DNA of 19,480 nt from Campylobacterota bacterium. Its GTDB lineage: Bacteria > Campylobacterota > Campylobacteria > Campylobacterales > Sulfurovaceae. The DNA is taken from positions 1 to 19,480 of the forward strand of contig JAUVCL010000019.1 of assembly GCA_030595845.1 (NCBI GenBank). Reading direction: 5' to 3'. The position numbers were made by a program, and so were the translations under genes. This document shows, one piece after another, positions 14,657 to 19,480 of the stretch. Below the pieces are notes generated by a model. It was not told the DNA's origin. It saw only the letters and a list, made by a program, of their open reading frames with translations, and did not search any database. The first letter of the stretch is position 1. Every line of letters begins with the position of its first letter.

Positions 14657-16341
14657 TTTATGATATTTTAGAAGTTTTTAGAAAAGAGTATCAAAAGTCA
14701 GGAGATAAACTCATCTTGGGTAGGTATGAACTCAAAGATGGTCTTTATGTCAAAATAGATAAAGAGGGCAAGTGTCAATACTTTGAAGCCAAAACGGTTA
14801 AAAAAGAGAAATTGTTTGCTACGATAGATGGTCAACAAGATTCAAAAGCACATACTTGGTTTATTATTAGAGATTATCTCAGTTCAGGAGAAGTTCGCAA
14901 AGCACTTGATGCTCCAAAAAAAGTGATTCATAATATTAATTATTTAACATTATTTATGAAAGCAGATGAAATCAAGAAAATAGATTTTCAACACATTAGG
15001 AATAAATTATTTTTGACTTTAATAAGTTTTAAAAAATTTAAAGATAAAAATGATAAAGAAGTTTTAGAAATATACCATAATGATATTAATAAATTTTCAA
15101 GACAAAAAGATGTTATTAGAAAATATAGATTATTGGAAAAGTGTTTTACTGAAATAGTTCAAAAAACTCAAGAGTTAGAGATAAAAAACTATGTAAAAGT
15201 TTTTTTTGAAGAAGAACTAAATTCTTATGAAAATGAAAGTAGATTTTTTCTTGGTTTAAAAATCTTTAATAAGAATATTTATAATAAAAAAATCATTTCT
15301 ACGGGAATTTTATATGGTTTATCAAATGCAAATATGGGCTTAAATGGTAAAAAACCTTTTTTAGAAAATAAGACAAGGAAAATATCAACACCATTTTTAA
15401 TTATAAATGATGATGCCCTTTTAATTAAAAAGTTTTTTGATTGGTTAAAAATACAGCCTTATAGTCAAGACAGATACTTAGATGAGCATTTTTTTATGCA
15501 AAAACAGTCTAAAAATGATGAGGCAGAGATTAAAGAGTTTGAGTTTATCCCTTTAAAGCGAGATGATGTTCAGAGATATTTTAAACCTATTGAAGTGAAG
15601 AATTATCTTACAATAAGAGATAAAGAGAAAAACTTGATTCAAGACTATAAGATTAAAGAACTTTATGAATTAGAAACTAAAGTAGATGAACTCTTTTATA
15701 ACAAGCAGTTGATTTTTAACTACTATAAAGATGATTTTAAAGTTTCTAGTTTTATATCTAAAGAGTTACAAAAACTTTTGTTTATTACTAAATATAGTAT
15801 GAATAACTATTTTAGAAAGTTTCAAAATGAAAGTTTTAAAAATACAATTAAAAAATATGGAACAGCTTTTGTATTGGATAGTTTGAGAAATGGTAGAGTT
15901 TTTAAAGCTAAAAATACATTAAATTTAAAATTTGCAATATTAGGAGCAGAGATGAATATTGAAAAAACAGTAAGTGTTTTAGAAAAACGATTGGCAGAAG
16001 AGGGTAATTATGAAAATATGCAACGAGATGAGTTTATGTTTCTCTCTGGACAGTGGGCATATTATTTGTTGAGACAGAGTAACTCTATAGATAAAACTTT
16101 TGCTTTGGCTGAACACTATTTTAAAGCACGAAATATGCAGAGGTTAAAAAAATCTCTATCTTCTGATTTTGAAAAGTATAAACATGCTATTCATAGAGAG
16201 TCTAAGAAGAATAGAAAAGTTATAGCTCTTGTTAAATCTTTTGAGAGTGATGAAGAGAGATTAAGTGATAGTGATAAAGATATGTTTTTGGTTGGATTTA
16301 CAGTTGATAATTTGATGTACAATAAAAAGGAGAAAAAATAA
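14653..16341 (+). CDS. cas8b: Cas8b large subunit (Csh1 type) of the type I-B Cascade
   Basis: This 562-residue protein is the type I-B large subunit, expected to bind the crRNA 5' end and recognise the PAM. The most telling segment is residues 218-249, TGILYGLSNANMGLNGKKPF followed by K/T-rich sequence and TPFL, which resembles the conserved block of Csh1 proteins. The N-terminus (MIYDILEVFRKEY) and HNINYLTLF (about 93-101) also fit. From residue 434 to the end the protein is charged and helical, as expected for a fused small-subunit region, and has its own ribosome binding site. Position between cas6 and cas7 supports the call. The ATG overlaps the cas6 stop by four bases, with AAGGGG five bases upstream. 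The middle of the gene is strikingly AT-rich (for example only 6 G/C in 15001-15060). Large subunits diverge fast, so the exact subfamily is less certain than the role. Confidence 0.85.
   Translation: MIYDILEVFRKEYQKSGDKLILGRYELKDGLYVKIDKEGKCQYFEAKTVKKEKLFATIDGQQDSKAHTWFIIRDYLSSGEVRKALDAPKKVIHNINYLTLFMKADEIKKIDFQHIRNKLFLTLISFKKFKDKNDKEVLEIYHNDINKFSRQKDVIRKYRLLEKCFTEIVQKTQELEIKNYVKVFFEEELNSYENESRFFLGLKIFNKNIYNKKIISTGILYGLSNANMGLNGKKPFLENKTRKISTPFLIINDDALLIKKFFDWLKIQPYSQDRYLDEHFFMQKQSKNDEAEIKEFEFIPLKRDDVQRYFKPIEVKNYLTIRDKEKNLIQDYKIKELYELETKVDELFYNKQLIFNYYKDDFKVSSFISKELQKLLFITKYSMNNYFRKFQNESFKNTIKKYGTAFVLDSLRNGRVFKAKNTLNLKFAILGAEMNIEKTVSVLEKRLAEEGNYENMQRDEFMFLSGQWAYYLLRQSNSIDKTFALAEHYFKARNMQRLKKSLSSDFEKYKHAIHRESKKNRKVIALVKSFESDEERLSDSDKDMFLVGFTVDNLMYNKKEKK
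15942..15946 (+). promoter_or_regulatory. Internal ribosome binding site inside cas8b
   Basis: AGGAG lies five bases before the in-frame ATG at 15952, within a gene whose surroundings are mostly A/T. Strength and spacing are as good as for the annotated cas genes. It would drive separate synthesis of the C-terminal 129 residues. Confidence 0.6.
15952..16341 (+). CDS. cas11b: Predicted Cas11b small subunit, translated from within cas8b
   Basis: In the same frame as cas8b, an ATG at codon 434 opens a 129-residue protein (MNIEKTVSVLEKRLAEEGNY...). It is predicted largely alpha-helical, with heptad-like hydrophobic spacing and a basic central part (KARNMQRLKKSL), as expected for the Cascade small subunit that lines the non-target strand. 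It is preceded at five bases by AGGAG. Internal translation of a small subunit from the 3' part of the large-subunit gene has been shown for type I-B, I-C and I-D systems (established knowledge). Its presence here is inferred from the start signal, length and position. It shares the stop of cas8b, which overlaps the cas7 start by one base. Confidence 0.65.
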   Translation: MNIEKTVSVLEKRLAEEGNYENMQRDEFMFLSGQWAYYLLRQSNSIDKTFALAEHYFKARNMQRLKKSLSSDFEKYKHAIHRESKKNRKVIALVKSFESDEERLSDSDKDMFLVGFTVDNLMYNKKEKK

Positions 16342-17291
16342 TGAACAGAATATATGGTGTAATCGGAATAAAAGCAAAAATGGCAAACTGGAATGCAGAT
16401 TTTACAGGAAGACCGAAATCTATAACGGATGGTACTATTTTTGGAAGTGATAAGGCTTTAAAGTACCCTATGAAGAAGATGTGGCTCAATGAAAATAAAA
16501 ATGTTCTTTATATTAAAACATGGAAAGAGAGTGAAAAAAATAAAGATGGTAAAAGTTCCATGATTCCTAATCAATTAGGAGAAAGATATGCCAATCTTTT
16601 TGAACCAATTGATAAAAAAACAACTTCAACAAAAGAGGTATTGAAAAATCTTTTTGATTGTACTGATGTTAAAAACTTTGGGGCTACTTTTGCAGAAGAG
16701 GGACAAAATATCTCGATTACAGGTGCTGTTCAGTTTGGGCAAGGCTTCAATAAGTTTGAATATACAGAGACGGAAGTTCAAGATATTTTATCTCCATTTG
16801 CTGACTCTAGGGCAAAAGAGAAGAGTAAAAAAAGTAAAGATGATGAGGGAGAAGAGGCAAAGCAATCAACCCTTGGAACAAAAATAACAGTCGATGAAGC
16901 CCACTACTTCTACGGATTTTCTATCAACCCAAGTTCATATAACGAATACAGTGAAATAGTAGACAACGCAAAATATATAAAAGAAGATTATGAAGAGTTC
17001 AAACGTGTAGCCATTGTAAGTGCTACAGCTTACAGTACCAACTCAAAGTTCGGATGTGAAAATGAGTTTGCTCTGTTTGTTGAGTGTGCTGATAATAAAA
17101 CTTATCTACCTGATTTGAGTGATTATATAAAGTTTGATAGTGACAGTGAAAAAAGAACAATAGACCTCACAGAGTTAGAGAAATTGATAAATGGTAAGTA
17201 TGAGAAAGTAGAGGTTTATTATAACCCTTTTAAATTAGATGTGGTAACAACTTTGGATAGGTTTAATATCTTTACAGAAGAGAAGATTTAG
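16341..17291 (+). CDS. cas7: Cas7 backbone subunit (Csh2 type), type I-B
   Basis: This 316-residue RAMP-fold protein polymerises along the crRNA spacer to form the Cascade backbone. It opens MNRIYGVIGIKAKMANWNAD and continues GRPKSITDGTIFGSDKALKY, typical of Csh2. KNFGATFAEEGQNISITGAVQ (111-131) and GTKITVDEAHYFYGFSINP (179-197) are further family blocks. A short, highly charged Lys/Glu stretch (157-176) looks like a flexible surface loop. The start overlaps the last base of the cas8b stop (TAATG) and has AAAAGGAG eight bases upstream. This is the strongest ribosome binding site in the operon, which suits a subunit needed in several copies per complex. Cas5 follows after two bases. Confidence 0.93.
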   Translation: MNRIYGVIGIKAKMANWNADFTGRPKSITDGTIFGSDKALKYPMKKMWLNENKNVLYIKTWKESEKNKDGKSSMIPNQLGERYANLFEPIDKKTTSTKEVLKNLFDCTDVKNFGATFAEEGQNISITGAVQFGQGFNKFEYTETEVQDILSPFADSRAKEKSKKSKDDEGEEAKQSTLGTKITVDEAHYFYGFSINPSSYNEYSEIVDNAKYIKEDYEEFKRVAIVSATAYSTNSKFGCENEFALFVECADNKTYLPDLSDYIKFDSDSEKRTIDLTELEKLINGKYEKVEVYYNPFKLDVVTTLDRFNIFTEEKI

Positions 17292-17293
17292 TC

Positions 17294-18082
17294 ATGAAAG
17301 CCATAAGTTTTAACCTAAGTGCTAAGACTGCCATGTTTAAAAAGCCTGATGTTAACAGTTATTTGTATGTGACCTATAATAACATTCATAAACCTGCTCT
17401 TTTAGGACTTTTGGGGGCGATTGTTGGGCTTGCTGGGTACAATCAGTTGAGTGCTAAAAATAGACGAGTCGATGAGTTTAATAAGGGTAAAAAAAAAGCT
17501 GAGAAGCAAGAGAGAGATGAGGGGTTTCCTGAATTTTATGAGAAGCTAAAAGATTTAAAAGTTTCTATTACTCCTCTTGCTCCTCATGGGTATTTTTCTA
17601 AAAAAGTGCAAGTGTTTAACAACTCTGTGGGTTATGCGAGTAAAGAGATGGGTGGAAACTTAATTGTTCGTGAGCAGTGGTTGGAGAAGCCTAAGTGGCA
17701 GATAATGATACTTGATGATGGAAGTGATGCGTATATAAAGCTCAAAGAGTATCTTTTGGCTGGAAAGTGTGTATTTATTCCTTATCTTGGGAAGAATGAC
17801 CATCCTGCTACTGTTGATGAGGTTCAAGAGATTGAACTCTCAAAAGAGTTGTGTTTAGATGAAGGGAACTATATGGACTCTCTGTTTATCCGAAAATCTG
17901 AAATCAATGGTTATGAGCGAGAGGGAGAGCTTCCTTTTATTTTTCAAGAGGTATCGCCGATGAGACTTCAAGAGGAGTTTCATTTTTATGAGTATGAGAC
18001 TTTGTGTTTTACCAATTGTGAGTTAGAGGAGATGCCTGATGTGTGTTACTCTTTTCGGCAGAAAAATTATGCGTTTTTTTAG
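17294..18082 (+). CDS. cas5: Cas5 subunit, type I-B (Cas5b/Cas5h)
   Basis: This 262-residue RAMP protein is expected to cap the crRNA 5' handle in Cascade. The N-terminal strand FNLSAKTAMFKKPDVNS and the block KPALLGLLGAIVGLAGY (33-49) are typical Cas5 features. LIVREQWLEKPKWQIMI (123-139) and FIPYLGKNDHPA (161-172) match the Cas5b/h pattern. The segment 59-75 is a charged Lys/Glu-rich loop. The gene begins two bases after the cas7 stop and lacks a clear ribosome binding site, so translation is probably coupled to cas7. It ends GCG TTT TTT TAG, and the TAG is immediately followed by the cas3 ATG in the same frame. This means a single stop codon separates the two proteins. Confidence 0.92.
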   Translation: MKAISFNLSAKTAMFKKPDVNSYLYVTYNNIHKPALLGLLGAIVGLAGYNQLSAKNRRVDEFNKGKKKAEKQERDEGFPEFYEKLKDLKVSITPLAPHGYFSKKVQVFNNSVGYASKEMGGNLIVREQWLEKPKWQIMILDDGSDAYIKLKEYLLAGKCVFIPYLGKNDHPATVDEVQEIELSKELCLDEGNYMDSLFIRKSEINGYEREGELPFIFQEVSPMRLQEEFHFYEYETLCFTNCELEEMPDVCYSFRQKNYAFF

Positions 18083-19480
18083 ATGTTGGATTTAAAAGAT
18101 TTTGGGGTAGATGAAAGTTTCTTGGCTCATACACCAAAGGAGACTCTGCAAGAGCATTCTGATTTGACGCTTAAGTATTTAGAGCAAATTATCGCAGATA
18201 AAAAGCTTGATGTTGTGATAGATAATCTGATTTTATCTCTTGATGAGACGCATAGTGAGCTGATAAAAGAGATGTTTGTATCTGCTGTTTATCTGCATGA
18301 CTTGGGTAAAACCAATCCTTATTTTCAAGCCCATAAAATGGATAATGATGCGTTTGAGGAGTATAAAGGTTCAACGGGAAGTTCTGACCACTCTTATGGT
18401 TCTTCTTTTGAATATCTGAAATATTATAAAGAGATTATTGCCAAAGTTGAGACGCGACCCAAACGTGAGAAGTTAAAGTTTATACTTTATGGTTTCTCTT
18501 ATCATATTGCCAAACATCATGGACGACTCTCTGCTTTTGAAGATTATCGTGAAGAGGAGTTATCGTTTAAACATCTCAAAAAATTTAAAATTCCCCATTT
18601 TGAATTTTACATCTTAAATAAGCTTCTTTTCTCTCTACTTGTATCAAGTGATTATTACGCAACCACTGAATATATGGATGATTTACCAACAACAGATTTT
18701 GGGCTAATAAGTGAAGAGAAAAAGCAGAAGCTTATAGAACTTTTTGAAAATGACAAGATTATAAAAGCAATTCGAGCTAATGAGGTGGAGGGGATAAATA
18801 TCTTGCGTTCACAGATGTTTTTAGAAGCAGAAAAAAATCTTTTAAACAATCTTGAGAATCATGTTTTTTATTTGGAAGCTCCCACAGGTAGTGGTAAAAC
18901 ACTCACTTCTATCAATTTGGCGATGACTCTGCTAAAAGAGAAGTCAGAGACAGATAAGATTTTTTATATCTTCCCTTTTAACACTTTGGTTGAGCAGACA
19001 AGGGGCGTATTTGAGGGGATATTTGGTAATGATTTGGATGTTGAGGTTATCAACTCTATTACACCGATAAAAGAGAAGAGTGATACTGAACAAGAGAAAG
19101 AAGAGAGCAAGTATCAGAAATCTTATATGAATAGGTTATTTTTTCACAATGAGTTGATTATCTCAACGCATATTGCCTTTTTTAATATTTTGTTTGGCAC
19201 TTCAAAAGAGGATAATTTTCCTCTGTGGCAGTTGGCAAATTCGGTTATTATTTTAGATGAGATACAGAGTTATGATAACAACTTATGGTCGTATATGACC
19301 AAATTTCTCTCTATCTATGCTAAGGCTCTGAATATCAAAATAATCATTATGTCGGCTACGCTTCCCAAGCTTGATTTGCTCATAGAGCATGATGATACGC
19401 TGTTTGTTGATTTGATAACAGATAGGGCTAAATATTTTGAAGATGATTATTTTAAAAATAGGGTAAGCATAGATTATTCT
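18083..19480 (+). CDS. cas3: Cas3 nuclease-helicase, type I (3' end outside window)
   Basis: The frame is open for 466 codons to the window edge. An N-terminal HD nuclease domain shows H25, LHDLGK with H72/D73, SSDH with H103, and KHHG with H145/H146. It is followed by a superfamily 2 helicase: Walker A APTGSGKT (266-273), FPFNTL (297-302), THIAFFNILF (362-371), Walker B ILDEIQSYD (390-398) and motif III MSATLP (423-428). The later helicase motifs and the C-terminal domain lie beyond the edge. Cas3 is recruited by Cascade to unwind and degrade target DNA. All catalytic residues visible are intact, so the system looks functional. The ATG follows the cas5 stop with no gap and no ribosome binding site, implying re-initiation by the same ribosome. 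The adaptation genes (cas4, cas1, cas2) would be expected next. Confidence 0.93.
   Translation, partial: MLDLKDFGVDESFLAHTPKETLQEHSDLTLKYLEQIIADKKLDVVIDNLILSLDETHSELIKEMFVSAVYLHDLGKTNPYFQAHKMDNDAFEEYKGSTGSSDHSYGSSFEYLKYYKEIIAKVETRPKREKLKFILYGFSYHIAKHHGRLSAFEDYREEELSFKHLKKFKIPHFEFYILNKLLFSLLVSSDYYATTEYMDDLPTTDFGLISEEKKQKLIELFENDKIIKAIRANEVEGINILRSQMFLEAEKNLLNNLENHVFYLEAPTGSGKTLTSINLAMTLLKEKSETDKIFYIFPFNTLVEQTRGVFEGIFGNDLDVEVINSITPIKEKSDTEQEKEESKYQKSYMNRLFFHNELIISTHIAFFNILFGTSKEDNFPLWQLANSVIILDEIQSYDNNLWSYMTKFLSIYAKALNIKIIIMSATLPKLDLLIEHDDTLFVDLITDRAKYFEDDYFKNRVSIDYS

Noticed and set aside
18070..18085. Programmed frameshift at the seven-T run at the end of cas5
   Set aside because: Cas5 and cas3 are already in the same frame, so slippage would leave rather than enter the cas3 frame. 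Only stop readthrough could fuse them.

Overview
The window looks like a chromosomal segment of a low-GC Campylobacterota bacterium (Sulfurovum/Sulfurimonas-like). The evidence is the block hemA-proS-fxsA-dsb-hemC, an UbiD-family decarboxylase of the futalosine menaquinone route, and the AT-rich, tightly packed genes. From memory, Campylobacter jejuni carries hemA-proS-membrane gene-hemC-ubiD contiguously. Here the same backbone is recognisable but interrupted. The taxonomic call is inference from gene content, not from a database match.

Left part (1-4257, + strand): a compact housekeeping unit. It holds the C-terminal end of glutamyl-tRNA reductase (hemA), prolyl-tRNA synthetase (proS, GTG start overlapping the hemA stop), an FxsA-family membrane protein, a periplasmic thioredoxin-fold protein with a CPFC site, and porphobilinogen deaminase (hemC). 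HemA and HemC are two steps of tetrapyrrole synthesis. Two consecutive stem-loops lie before hemC and a rho-independent terminator follows it.

Middle part (4258-11772): lineage-specific material between hemC and the decarboxylase gene. First comes a 984-residue calcium-binding-type lipoprotein built almost entirely of thrombospondin type-3-like Asp-rich repeats, with an odd Cys/aromatic tail. Then, on the minus strand, come two paralogous AsmA/TamB-like membrane-anchored periplasmic proteins. One carries a ~390-residue module once and the other carries it twice.

Right part (12025-19480, + strand): the menaquinone decarboxylase is followed after 91 bases by a type I-B CRISPR-Cas effector operon in the order cas6, cas8b (csh1 type), cas7 (csh2 type), cas5, cas3. 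The cas3 gene runs off the window. The genes overlap or abut (4-base overlap, 1-base overlap, 2-base gap, 0-base gap), so translation is probably coupled. No CRISPR array, cas1, cas2 or cas4 is visible; they may lie beyond the right edge.

The most interesting signals are in the cas operon. A strong internal Shine-Dalgarno/ATG inside cas8b would make a separate 129-residue Cas11-like small subunit. A cluster of G-runs at the end of cas6 ends in the cas8b ribosome binding site. Cas5 and cas3 lie in one frame separated by a single TAG directly followed by the cas3 ATG.
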